This document shows positions 25,249 through 35,256 of a stretch of 64,000 bases of DNA, piece by piece; the stretch's first letter is position 1; each line of letters opens with the position of its first letter. The position numbers were made by a program, and so were the translations under genes. Source of the DNA: JBKEAJ01 sp047974415. Its GTDB lineage: Bacteria > Bacteroidota > Bacteroidia > Bacteroidales > Prolixibacteraceae. The stretch is from NCBI GenBank assembly GCA_047974415.1, contig JBKECH010000057.1, positions 1 through 64,000 on the forward strand, given 5' to 3'. The notes below the pieces were generated by a model. The model made no database searches. It was given only the letters and a program-made list of their open reading frames with translations, and was not told the origin of the DNA.

Positions 25249-28200
25249 TTGGGAAAATATTTATATTCATTAATTTTCGTGGCTCTTCTGCATTTGTCTG
25301 AGGGGCATATGAATATTGTTAGAGCGCAAAATGTCAGCGACTCTACAAATCTTGTGTATCCATTTGAAGACCAGCAAGAGCATAGCTTACCTAAGGTGGA
25401 AGAAAAATCACCACTGAAACTACACAATCCAGACAACATAAAGTACGAATGGAAGTATGATATCGAAACTGGCAACTTTATTCTTTATCAAAAAATTGGC
25501 AATTTATACTACAGAGCCCCTAAGGTGCTTGGAAAGAGAGAGTATTTGGACTACGATTTTAAACAAACCATGAGACAGTATTGGAAGACTCGTTCGATGT
25601 CTAGAGATGAAAACGATAATTCCTTAGGACTTATACCATCCTTAGACGTTAACAGCGAGATTTTTGAAAAGGTCTTTGGTAGTTCTGTTATAGACATTAA
25701 ACCACAAGGTTATGTCGAAGTCAGCCTTGGATATCAGCTTAATAGGCGTGATGACCCTCAGATAGAAGAACGTCTGAGGCGTGTGGGATTATTTGATTTT
25801 GACCAGAACATAAATCTATCGGTAACAGGAAACATCGGAGACAGAATTAACTTGAATATGAATTTCAATACCGAAGCATCTTTTGATTTTGAAAATCAGA
25901 TGAATATCAATTTTGAAGGTGATGAGGATCAGATAGTCCAAAATATTGAAGCTGGAAATGTGTCTATGCCCCTGTCGGGAAGTCTCATTCAGGGGGGCTC
26001 AAACTTGTGGGGAGTAAAAACCGACCTGCGTTTTGGCAATCTGAATGTATCTACAATTATATCGCAACAACGAGGAGATGCAAAGGTTATAAACCTTGAA
26101 GGAGGTATTCAGAGTAATGAGTTTGAGATCGAAGCTACTGATTATGACGAAAATCGGCATTTCTTCCTAGCGCAATATTTCAGAGACAATTATGACAAGG
26201 CTCTATCACGTTTGCCTGTCGTACAAAGCGCAATCGTAATAAACAAGATAGAAGTTTGGGTTACAAATAGGAAAGGGGTGTTTTCAGACTCTCGCAACAT
26301 TGTCGGTTTTATGGATATTGGAGAGCATAAGCCAAATATATACAATAAAATACCAAACTTTCAGGAAACCTCGGGACTTGTAGGGGTGGAATCTGTAATC
26401 CCTTTTAACGGAGCCAATAAGATGTACGATGAGCTGACATCTACATACTCAAGTATAAGGGATGTTAACCAGATAAGCTCGACCTTAGCACCCTTGAATG
26501 CATATAACTTTGGTGGAGGCAGAGACTATGAAAAGCTTGAAAACGCAAGGAAGCTGCAAACAAACGAATATACCCTGAATCCACAGCTTGGATACATCTC
26601 TCTGAGTACTTCTTTAAACACTGACGAAGTGCTGGCAGTAGCATACGAGTATACAATAAATGGACAAACGTATCAGGTGGGCGAATTTTCTACAGATGGT
26701 ATTCTTAGCCCTCAAACATTGCTTGTTAAACTTCTGAAAGGCACAAGCCTAAGCCCTAGTTTTCCGACTTGGGACTTGATGATGAAAAATATTTATTCTC
26801 TGAATACCTACAATCTATCTCAAGAGAATTTTAGATTGAACGTTCTTTATAGAAATACACAAACATCTTCCGATATAAATTATTTCCCCGACGGAACTCA
26901 AAAAGGGGTAATACTGCTAAAATTGTTAAATTCAGATAGAGTAAATTCGCAGCAAGATGCTCAAAGCGATGGTCTTTATGATTTTATTCCAGGAATTACG
27001 GTAAATACAGAAAAAGGTCAGATTATTTTCCCTGTAGTAGAACCTTTTGGTTCAAATATGGAAAAAGTGTTTGCTTCTGATCCTGCTTCAGCGTCCAAAT
27101 ATGTGTTTAGTGCACTTTACGACTCTACAAAATATAAAGCCAAAGAAGATGCAACAAAAGCGACATATAAGTTGCAGGGACGTTTTGAGGGAGCAACATC
27201 CAACGAGATAATGCTAGGAGCCTTAAACGTAACGCATGGTTCGGTGAAAGTAATGGCAGGAGGGCGACAGCTCCAAGAAAACATAGACTACACCGTAGAT
27301 TATGCAATGGGACGGGTTCAGATAATTAACACAGGTATTGCTGAGTCTGGAACTCCTATACAGGTTTCTGTTGAAAGCCAAGAAATATTTTCGCAAACGC
27401 AAAAATCATTGCTTGGAACACATGCAGAATACGAGTTTTCAGATAAATTTTCTGCTGGAGGAACATTTATGTACCTTAACGAAAGACCAGTAATACCAAA
27501 GGTCGATTATGGTCAAGACCCCGTCAACAACATGATGCTTGGCGCTAATCTTTCCTATAAAACAAAATCAAACCTAATAACAGACATAGTTGACGCATTG
27601 CCATTTTATAAAGCGAATGGCGAGTCGTCTTTGTCGTTGGACGTAGAGATGGCAAAACTTTTTGTGAACCCATCGACATCTACCGACGAGAAAGGAACAG
27701 TATATCTTGATGATTTCGAGGGAGCGCAAACTGAATACTCCTTGAAAGCAGTTAGCGCATGGGAATTCGCATCAATACCCATGCATCAAACGTCCTCGGA
27801 TATGTTCCCCGAGTCCACAAAAGCAGGACCATCATCAGGGAAAAACAGAGCAAATATCACTTGGTACAGGCTAGATAATATGTTCTTGAGCTCTGGTAAT
27901 TCCTTGTTACCCCAGTATTTACGTAATGATAAAGACCAATTATCGAAGAATAGCGTTAGGCTAGTGCGCCTTGCAGAACTTTATCCTAACAAAGAACTTC
28001 CTGTAGGAGAACCAGAAATTGTTAGCACTTTTGATGTGGCTTTTTATCCAGATGAATTGGGATTATACAACTTCGACGATGGCAAAGAAGGTGCCTTTGC
28101 AGGACTGGATAGCGAGGGAAAACTCAGCAAGCCTGAGAGCCGATGGGGAGGGATAATGCGAGATGTGGATGTTACAGATTTTGAAGAAGCAAATATAGAG

Positions 28201-31200
28201 TATATTGATTTCTGGCTTATGGACCCATTTACGGATTGGTACGATGATGTTCCTGCCGGCGAACTTGGAGGAGATTTGTATTTCAATCTGGGAAACATAA
28301 GTGAAGACATATTGAAAGATGGACGAAAATCTTTTGAGCATGGCTTGCCGACAAGCGACAATACCTCAACAACAGATACCACCGATTGGGCAATAGTTCC
28401 CCAAAAATCATCATATGTAAATACTTTTGAGAACTCTGCAACACAAGACCAACAAGATATCGGACTCGACGGAATGACAGACGAACAAGAACGAGTGTTT
28501 TACGCTGATTATCTAAGCTCGATAAAAAGTTCGCTCCCAGACAATGCCTATCAACAGATTTATGCAGATCCTGCAGGCGACAATTATCATTACTATAGAG
28601 GGTCGGGCCAAGATACAAAACAAGCATCGATACTCGACAGGTATAAAAAATACAGACTGCCCCAAGGAAACTCTGTGCTACCTGACCAAAGTGGGGAATC
28701 TTACTCAACGCAAGAATCTATAAGTCCTGATATAGAGGATGTTAATGGTGATAATACAATGAATGAGTATGAGCAGTATTACCAGTATAAAGTAAATCTT
28801 CGGCCTGATGCCATGGAAAATGGGCAGAATTACATAATAGAGTCGCAAACAGCATCTGTAACTTTAGAGAATAAACAATCGACAGATGTTGTGTGGTATC
28901 ACTTCAGAATACCAATAAGCGAGTATGAAGAAAGGTTTGGGAATATATCTGACTTTAAATCTATTAGATTCATGAGGGTCTTTATGAAGAATTTTAAACA
29001 CCCCTTAGTAATGAGGTTTGGAGAGCTAGGGTTTATAAAATCGAGTTGGCGTATTTACGACAACACCATTGTGGACGAAGGAGTTGTCCCCAACGATGTT
29101 AATTCCTCGTTCGAGATGAGCGTAATAAACATAGAACAAAACTCTCAGCGAAAAGGGAAAGTCGGATATGTAATTCCCCCTAGTATAGAGCGTGTAAATG
29201 ATTATAGCACAGGGCAAGGAGTTGCTATGAACGAACAATCTATGATGCTTATTGCAAGAGACATCGAGCTTGGCAACGCGAAAGCCGTTTACAAGCCTCT
29301 GAACCTCGACTTCAGGAGGAATAAGAGATTAAAGATGGAAATTCATGCTGAAGCTCTTCAAGGTGAGGCGTTAAGAGATGATGATATGTCTGTGTTTATA
29401 AGACTTTGCACTGATTTTAATGGTAATTATTACGAATACGAAGTGCCATTAAAGCTTACGAAGGAGGGTACTATAGACCCCTACAGCATATGGCCAGAAG
29501 AAAATAGGATTGACATACCTCTTGATGTATTTACAGATTTGAAACTCCAACGGAAAGACAAAATAAATTCTGGAGAAGCAAAATATACCGAAGTGTTTAG
29601 TGCTCGCCATGTCGGTGAAAATTATAATAAAAATATTGTCTCAATAAAAGGAACTCCTAGTCTTGCCGATGTGAAATACGCTATGATAGGAGTGAGGAAT
29701 AAGCAAAACAGCTCCGACAAGTCTGCAAAATCTGTCGAAGTTTGGGTAAACGAACTCCGATTGTCAGATATTAAGGACAAAGGAGGTTGGGGGATGATTG
29801 CTCGGATGGGAATGCAACTTTCCGATCTAGGCTCGCTTAATGCTTCTACCAGATTTAGAAGTGCAGGCTTTGGGGCAATAGACCAAAAATCTACCGAAAG
29901 GTTGCTAAATGATGTTACTGATATAGACTTTTCGACATCCCTGCAACTAGGAAAACTCTTGCCAGTAAACTTTGGCGCAAATATACCAATGTATTATTCA
30001 TATTCAAATAGTTATGAGCAAGAGGAATATAACCCTTTAGATGCAGACCTAAGTGTCGAAAAATCATTGGAACATGCCGTGGACAATGCCGAAAAAGATT
30101 TTATAAAAAGTGTATCGCGAGATATGGTAACTCGAAAGAGCTTTAACCTGTCTAACATCAACTTTAATCCTACTAAAAGAGAGAAGAAACAAGAGGACGA
30201 ACCCTTGGACGCAGAGGCAAACGAAGACATAAAACAAGTGTCGGATGTTGTAGAAACAACTGGTGTAAATTCTGGTGGAGAAAATACAAAGACGCTTAGT
30301 TCTAAAGAAGAACGGAGGAAAAAAAGAGAAGAGCCAGGAAGTAAACCATTCTATCATATTTCTAACTTCTCATTGAGCTATGGATACAACGAATATTATG
30401 CTAGTAATGTTAACGAAGTTTTTAATATAGATAAGCAGAATAATGGGATGTTTGCTTATAATTATAGTGTTTCCAAAGATTTGTCAGTATATCCGTTTCG
30501 CAGTTTCGTAAAACCCCAAAAATACCCCTTCAAGTATATTTCAGATTTTAATTTTAACCTTTTGCCTACAGCCATAAGTTTCCAGACAGACATGTATAGA
30601 CGCTACAACGAGGTTGAGTATCGAGATATAAACAACGACGAACTGATAATGCAAAATTCATATCAAAAAGATTGGCAATGGGGGAATAGCTTAAACTTGC
30701 AATTTAAACCTGCAAAATCTATGGATTTGACATTCACAAACCGCAGAGTTGCAAGAATAGATGAACCATATGGCAAGATGGATAGATACGATGACGACTT
30801 CGATGCAAAGAGAGATACTATAATCGACAACCTTTTGTCGGGAGGGCGTGCAATAACCTACGACCATTCGGCTATATTTAATTATAGCATCCCTATAAAT
30901 AAATTCAAACCATTAGACTGGATTTCGTCAACTTTCAACTATGCCGGCAATTATGGATGGGATGCTGCCCCGATGCTTGAGCAAGATTCGGAGTTTATAA
31001 CTGGGAACTATCTTGAGAACTCAATGGTTGTCAATAGTGTAAATTCTTTGACACTGGAGCGTCTGTACTCTAAAATACCATACCTCAAAAAAGTAGAACA
31101 ACGCTTCAAGGGAAACAATAAAAATAGAACCTTGGACATCAGTGCCGATTCGTTGAATCAGGCGGAAACCAAGAGTGTCGTTTTTAGCAAGAAGAGGGCT

Positions 31201-32823
31201 AACTTAAAAGCCGCAGAACCATACACGGTGAATCATAACCTGGGGTCGAAGGATGCGAGTCTTTACGTCATAGATAGCAAGGGCGAGGCTGTGTCTGGTG
31301 AAATAGATGTGATGAATGCAAACACAATCAGGTTTACTCCAGATAAGAATGTTGAGAAGGCAGAGATACTTGCTAAAGCTACAATTCGACGCAAAAGTAT
31401 AGACCCAATGTTGTTTGTTGATATCCCTCTTAGGCTGATGATGTCTGTGAGACGCATAAACATAAATTACACTCGTGAAGGAGGGACTATGATGAATGGT
31501 TTTCTACCCGAATCTGGATGGTTTGGCGGAAGCAATTATACATCGCAAACGTATGGGGTGGGAGGGACTAGCTTTGCACCAGGAATACCGTTCTTATTTG
31601 GATTTCAGGACAAGGGATTTGCACAAAATGCTCTTAAGAATGGGTGGATGACAACTGATTCGACAATACTTAACGGCAATCCAATGCAATTCTCTGAAAG
31701 AGAAAGGATAAGCCTTCGTGCTACAATAGAGCCCATGCCACAAGTCAGAATAGAGCTCGACGGGATGTACGATAGACGAGACCGAGAAAATCAATATTTT
31801 TCTTATGCCAATAATAACTTCAAGAATACAGCACAAACGCTGGCTGGCGATATATCAATGAGCGTCGTTACAATATCCTCAGCGTTCGAAAAAATGGGAG
31901 GCAAAGGAACAGGGGTGTCACAGTCCAAAGCATTCGGGCAGTTTTTGGCAAATAGAAGTGTTTTTGCAGGGCGATTAGCCAAGCAGGAAGCAAGTAGAAA
32001 CCCTAGCTATACAGGTGGTTTGACAGGACGTGATGGCTACGGCGAAAACTCTCCGCAAGTGCTTGTGCCTGCTTTCTTTGCAGCGTACACAGGAAAAAAT
32101 CCTAGCAAAGTGCCGACAAGTATGATACCGTCGATGTTTTCATTTTTCCCAAACTGGCGTTTGAACTATAGTGGATTGACAAAGCACATTCCAGCTTTGG
32201 CAAATACATTCAAAAACATAACACTAAACCATCGCTATACATCGACATACTCCATTAGCAACTATCAAATTAGATCGGGATACGAGTCGGGAGTAATAGA
32301 TGCAACTAGCGGGAACTTTATTTCGCCATACGATATATCGACTGTGCAGTTCAGAGAGCAATTTGCTCCCCTTATTGGTGTAGATTTTGGTCTCATAAAC
32401 GATGTGGATCTGGGCTTTGATTATCAGACCACTCGCGATTTAGTTTTGAGCATTGCGAGCCTCCAAGTATCGGAAACACGTAGCAATTCATTGTCGTTTA
32501 CACTTGGATATATATTCAAAAATATAGACCTATTTATAAAAACAAAAAACTCGCAAAAAAAATATAGTAACGACCTTGTTATAAGAGCACAATACACCTT
32601 CGACAGAACAAAAGCAGTGATAAGAGATATCGCCACAGAAACCAATACCACCGTATTGAGTGGCTTGGACGGCTCCTCGATGCGAGTTACTGCCGAATAT
32701 TCTCTGAGCGAAGCATTCGGAGTGAGAGGATACTACGAACGAGTTATGAATACCCCACATGTAAATGCAATCTTAAACGGAACTACAAGGTTTGGCTTAT
32801 CTTTTACCGTCAATTTGTTCTAA
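25249..32823 (+). CDS. sprA: T9SS outer-membrane translocon protein SprA (Sov)
   Basis: Giant outer-membrane barrel that forms the export channel of the type IX secretion system. 2524 residues, in line with the family. The frame has a TAA three codons before a TTG at 25249, so that TTG is the only start giving a signal peptide (GKYLYSLIFVALLHLSEG, cleavage after NIVRAQ). The next ATG, at 25309, would lose it. The protein shows repeated aromatic-rich strand pairs and SprA-type motifs such as RVGLFDFDQNINLSVTG, YLDDFEGAQTEYSL and KEVWVNEL-like VEVWVNELRLSDI. The C-terminus ends with a beta strand, SFTVNLF. It is followed by a TonB-like gene after 9 nt. Confidence 0.95.
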   Translation: MGKYLYSLIFVALLHLSEGHMNIVRAQNVSDSTNLVYPFEDQQEHSLPKVEEKSPLKLHNPDNIKYEWKYDIETGNFILYQKIGNLYYRAPKVLGKREYLDYDFKQTMRQYWKTRSMSRDENDNSLGLIPSLDVNSEIFEKVFGSSVIDIKPQGYVEVSLGYQLNRRDDPQIEERLRRVGLFDFDQNINLSVTGNIGDRINLNMNFNTEASFDFENQMNINFEGDEDQIVQNIEAGNVSMPLSGSLIQGGSNLWGVKTDLRFGNLNVSTIISQQRGDAKVINLEGGIQSNEFEIEATDYDENRHFFLAQYFRDNYDKALSRLPVVQSAIVINKIEVWVTNRKGVFSDSRNIVGFMDIGEHKPNIYNKIPNFQETSGLVGVESVIPFNGANKMYDELTSTYSSIRDVNQISSTLAPLNAYNFGGGRDYEKLENARKLQTNEYTLNPQLGYISLSTSLNTDEVLAVAYEYTINGQTYQVGEFSTDGILSPQTLLVKLLKGTSLSPSFPTWDLMMKNIYSLNTYNLSQENFRLNVLYRNTQTSSDINYFPDGTQKGVILLKLLNSDRVNSQQDAQSDGLYDFIPGITVNTEKGQIIFPVVEPFGSNMEKVFASDPASASKYVFSALYDSTKYKAKEDATKATYKLQGRFEGATSNEIMLGALNVTHGSVKVMAGGRQLQENIDYTVDYAMGRVQIINTGIAESGTPIQVSVESQEIFSQTQKSLLGTHAEYEFSDKFSAGGTFMYLNERPVIPKVDYGQDPVNNMMLGANLSYKTKSNLITDIVDALPFYKANGESSLSLDVEMAKLFVNPSTSTDEKGTVYLDDFEGAQTEYSLKAVSAWEFASIPMHQTSSDMFPESTKAGPSSGKNRANITWYRLDNMFLSSGNSLLPQYLRNDKDQLSKNSVRLVRLAELYPNKELPVGEPEIVSTFDVAFYPDELGLYNFDDGKEGAFAGLDSEGKLSKPESRWGGIMRDVDVTDFEEANIEYIDFWLMDPFTDWYDDVPAGELGGDLYFNLGNISEDILKDGRKSFEHGLPTSDNTSTTDTTDWAIVPQKSSYVNTFENSATQDQQDIGLDGMTDEQERVFYADYLSSIKSSLPDNAYQQIYADPAGDNYHYYRGSGQDTKQASILDRYKKYRLPQGNSVLPDQSGESYSTQESISPDIEDVNGDNTMNEYEQYYQYKVNLRPDAMENGQNYIIESQTASVTLENKQSTDVVWYHFRIPISEYEERFGNISDFKSIRFMRVFMKNFKHPLVMRFGELGFIKSSWRIYDNTIVDEGVVPNDVNSSFEMSVINIEQNSQRKGKVGYVIPPSIERVNDYSTGQGVAMNEQSMMLIARDIELGNAKAVYKPLNLDFRRNKRLKMEIHAEALQGEALRDDDMSVFIRLCTDFNGNYYEYEVPLKLTKEGTIDPYSIWPEENRIDIPLDVFTDLKLQRKDKINSGEAKYTEVFSARHVGENYNKNIVSIKGTPSLADVKYAMIGVRNKQNSSDKSAKSVEVWVNELRLSDIKDKGGWGMIARMGMQLSDLGSLNASTRFRSAGFGAIDQKSTERLLNDVTDIDFSTSLQLGKLLPVNFGANIPMYYSYSNSYEQEEYNPLDADLSVEKSLEHAVDNAEKDFIKSVSRDMVTRKSFNLSNINFNPTKREKKQEDEPLDAEANEDIKQVSDVVETTGVNSGGENTKTLSSKEERRKKREEPGSKPFYHISNFSLSYGYNEYYASNVNEVFNIDKQNNGMFAYNYSVSKDLSVYPFRSFVKPQKYPFKYISDFNFNLLPTAISFQTDMYRRYNEVEYRDINNDELIMQNSYQKDWQWGNSLNLQFKPAKSMDLTFTNRRVARIDEPYGKMDRYDDDFDAKRDTIIDNLLSGGRAITYDHSAIFNYSIPINKFKPLDWISSTFNYAGNYGWDAAPMLEQDSEFITGNYLENSMVVNSVNSLTLERLYSKIPYLKKVEQRFKGNNKNRTLDISADSLNQAETKSVVFSKKRANLKAAEPYTVNHNLGSKDASLYVIDSKGEAVSGEIDVMNANTIRFTPDKNVEKAEILAKATIRRKSIDPMLFVDIPLRLMMSVRRININYTREGGTMMNGFLPESGWFGGSNYTSQTYGVGGTSFAPGIPFLFGFQDKGFAQNALKNGWMTTDSTILNGNPMQFSERERISLRATIEPMPQVRIELDGMYDRRDRENQYFSYANNNFKNTAQTLAGDISMSVVTISSAFEKMGGKGTGVSQSKAFGQFLANRSVFAGRLAKQEASRNPSYTGGLTGRDGYGENSPQVLVPAFFAAYTGKNPSKVPTSMIPSMFSFFPNWRLNYSGLTKHIPALANTFKNITLNHRYTSTYSISNYQIRSGYESGVIDATSGNFISPYDISTVQFREQFAPLIGVDFGLINDVDLGFDYQTTRDLVLSIASLQVSETRSNSLSFTLGYIFKNIDLFIKTKNSQKKYSNDLVIRAQYTFDRTKAVIRDIATETNTTVLSGLDGSSMRVTAEYSLSEAFGVRGYYERVMNTPHVNAILNGTTRFGLSFTVNLF

Positions 32824-32832
32824 TTTGTCATC

Positions 32833-33582
32833 ATGCAATTTTTAAGACGATTTTATACAAAACATATTTACGGAATAATGGGTACTCTAATAGCCCATAT
32901 CTTTTTATTTTTGTTCCTCATCATAAACGATATGAAAGCCCCTGCAAACATCGTGGAAAGTGAAGTAATGATAGATTTTACACAAGAAATAGAAAGTCCA
33001 CACGAAACTGAAAAAGAACTGGAGCACGAAACACAAACAAACAATGCAAGCACAAACGAAGGTGCTACAAAAAGTAAGCAGACAGATGTCGAAACAACAA
33101 AACAACTTTCAGAGGTATTGAGGAGTAATGTAAACGAAGCATCCAATGAGACTTACGACCAACAGATAGAAGAGGCTTTGGATCTGACTCGCAGAGTTAG
33201 TGGAAACCTAGCAAAAAAAATACCCAAGCTGCCTCCTGTTAAAATGCCTGTAGAAACTTCCGATGGGATGACGGAAGAGGAGATAAAAGAAAAAATATTC
33301 TCAGGAGAAAGTAACATCGTATATTACTTAGATAATAGATACCACAAAACATTGTTTGTGCCAGTATACTTGGCAAGGTCCTCGCAAACAGTTGAGGTTG
33401 AAATTATAGTCAATAAGAAAGGAGAAGTAATAAAGGCTACAGCAACGATAGAGGGCACTCCCGATGACCTAACAATATACGCCTATGCCGAGCAAGCTGC
33501 AATGCGTAGCACTTTCAATGTTAGTGACGATGCACCTGCCAGGCAAAAAGGAAAGATAATTTACAAGTTTGTCGGGCAGTAG
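32833..33582 (+). CDS. TonB-like periplasm-spanning protein
   Basis: One N-terminal membrane segment (IMGTLIAHIFLFLFLIIN, about residues 15-33) leads into a long charged, Glu/Thr/Asn-rich linker (about 45-130). A C-terminal domain of about 85 residues is reminiscent of TonB (VEVEIIVNKKGEVIKATATI, then AEQAAMRSTFNVS, ending GKIIYKFVGQ). It would sit in the inner membrane and reach towards the outer membrane. The place directly after sprA is suggestive but does not prove that it energises T9SS. No ExbB or ExbD gene is near. Confidence 0.75.
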   Translation: MQFLRRFYTKHIYGIMGTLIAHIFLFLFLIINDMKAPANIVESEVMIDFTQEIESPHETEKELEHETQTNNASTNEGATKSKQTDVETTKQLSEVLRSNVNEASNETYDQQIEEALDLTRRVSGNLAKKIPKLPPVKMPVETSDGMTEEEIKEKIFSGESNIVYYLDNRYHKTLFVPVYLARSSQTVEVEIIVNKKGEVIKATATIEGTPDDLTIYAYAEQAAMRSTFNVSDDAPARQKGKIIYKFVGQ

Positions 33583-33650
33583 TTACTTGTTTACTTATAT
33601 TTTGTTGCTAACGGCTATGATATATCCTTGAAATAAAAAACAAATCCACC

Positions 33651-33658
33651 TATATTTG
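33651..33658 (+). promoter_or_regulatory. Candidate -7 box for the DivIC-like gene
   Basis: TATATTTG is a good -7 box 32 nt before the ATG. CTTG at 33627-33630, with a 20-nt spacer, can serve as the -33 element. Confidence 0.55.
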
Positions 33659-33690
33659 TAGGCAAATCATATACATAAAGAAACAGAATT

Positions 33691-33987
33691 ATGCTAAGAA
33701 AAACATCCAAAAAAGCTTTTATCTATATTGTAATCACAGTGGTAGCATTGTTTGTCATTATTTTTGCAGATACTTACAGCTTGTCGAGTACAATTATCGA
33801 GAAAAGCAAAGTTAGAGCCCTTGAGAAACAAAAACAAAAGATTCTTTTAGATATAGAACAGAATAAAGCCCAAATAAAAGCTATATCAAACGACAAACAG
33901 GCAATAGAAAGAGTAGCAAGAGAGAGGTTGCACATGAAAAAAAAAGATGAAGATGTTTATATAATACGAGAGAGTGATGAAGAATAA
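33691..33987 (+). CDS. Septum formation initiator family protein (DivIC/FtsB-like)
   Basis: Small bitopic cell-division protein. It has a short cytoplasmic N-terminus, one membrane segment (AFIYIVITVVALFVIIFA, about residues 9-26) and a periplasmic coiled coil (VRALEKQKQKILLDIEQNKA), ending in the typical IERVARERLHMKKKDEDVYI motif of FtsB/DivIC proteins. 98 residues, the normal size. The gene has its own promoter. Confidence 0.9.
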   Translation: MLRKTSKKAFIYIVITVVALFVIIFADTYSLSSTIIEKSKVRALEKQKQKILLDIEQNKAQIKAISNDKQAIERVARERLHMKKKDEDVYIIRESDEE

Positions 33988-34050
33988 TGAAATTATCCAT
34001 GAAACTACTACCCAACAAGCGTATGACTAAATCGGTGAGATACAGTGGCA

Positions 34051-35229
34051 ATGATAAAAAATAAACGCGTGAAGGTAATCCTAGCAACGACAGCCCTTCT
34101 TCTGGTATCTTGTTTGCAGATAAATGCTCAGGGCTATTGGCGAGAACGATTCTTTGATAATATTTATATAGAAACATCAGGTTTTATAGGTAAATATTTC
34201 TCTTTAAAAGAAGTCGCCACGGACATTGATTTTGCAGTGTCGGGACTAGATTTGCGTCTTGGTTGGTATACAGAGGGGAAAAGGGAATGGCATAAGGCTC
34301 TTAGAAACCCTAGAGCAGGGCTTGGTTTTAGTCGATTTTTAATCGATAAGTCGGTTGAGCAGTGGTTAGGAACACCGTTTGCAGTGTATTCCTACATTGC
34401 TATCCCCCTTCTCGGGCAAAACAAGATCAGGCTGGAAATGGACATTTCGCTAGGGTTCTCTGGAGGCATAAAACCATAAAATGCACTTAGCAACACAGAG
34501 AATCGACTTTTTGGGAGCTCGCTGAATATGTACGGAGGTTTGCGACTAGATGCTTCTTTTGGACTGAGTAGAAAAATAGATTTAGTATTGTCGGGTGGTG
34601 CAAAGAGTATCTTTAATGGCAATATGCTACTTCTAAATACTGGGCTAAATGTACTAAATGGCAATGTTGGGGTCAGATATTACCCCAAGGCATATGAGTT
34701 TAACAGTGAAAAACATCATTTTATAGGCGATTATATTTGGTCAGTAGATGTATTTGCAGGCGTAGGAAAATGTGCTTCGGGAGTAGGAGACTCTACTAGA
34801 ACTTTTGTGCAGACCTACTCATTAGGCTTAAACTCGCAGGTTTCAAACTATAACAAGGTCGGAATAATTGCTGATTTATTTACCGATTTTTCCGACAATG
34901 CTACGGACGGCAAAAGTGCATATAGCATATATGGTGCAGGTGCAGCGCTGGCACACGAGCTCATGTTGGGGAGACTCGCCATACTCACACATGTTGGATA
35001 TCTGTATTATACCGATGCTCCAGCCTTTAATGACGAAAAGATATACTATCGTGCAGGCTTGCGATATCGTTTTCTCAAAAATACATCCTTTAACATAAGT
35101 CTCAGAAGCTATTTGACACAAGCGATAAACATTGAATTTGGAATCAACCAAAGAATTGTACTACATTTCAAAGATCGAGTGTCTGGATATAGAAAAAGAG
35201 AAAGCCTGATAAAAAATCTGGGCTTTTAA
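34051..35229 (+). pseudogene. Lipid A deacylase-like outer-membrane protein, interrupted by an in-frame stop
   Basis: The two halves (34051-34479 and 34480-35229) lie in the same frame and are separated only by a TAA at 34477-34479; the reading frame stays open on both sides. Joined, they make about 392 residues with a signal peptide (MIKNKRVKVILATTALLLVSC...INAQG) and a beta-barrel pattern. The order GTPFAVYSYIAIPLL, LEMDISLGFSGGIKP, then NALSNTENRLFGSSLN, then NGNMLLLNTGLN matches the Bacteroidota acyloxyacyl-hydrolase/PagL-like family. The stop falls where homologues typically have an aromatic residue after KP, so one base change from TAT or TAC would explain it. The catalytic H-x-S is also not seen (AKSIFNGN there). 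The second half could restart at ATG 34528 but would lack a signal peptide. Confidence 0.75.
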
Positions 35230-35256
35230 AAGTATAAAACCAACGTCAGAATACAA

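Noticed and set aside
33987..34064. 25-codon frame MKLSMKLLPNKRM... between the DivIC-like and broken barrel genes
   Set aside because: Short, basic and without conservation cues; it overlaps the likely start of the next gene.
34528..35229. Second half of the broken barrel gene as an independent protein
   Set aside because: It lacks a signal peptide and continues the same fold and frame as the first half, so one interrupted gene is the simpler reading.
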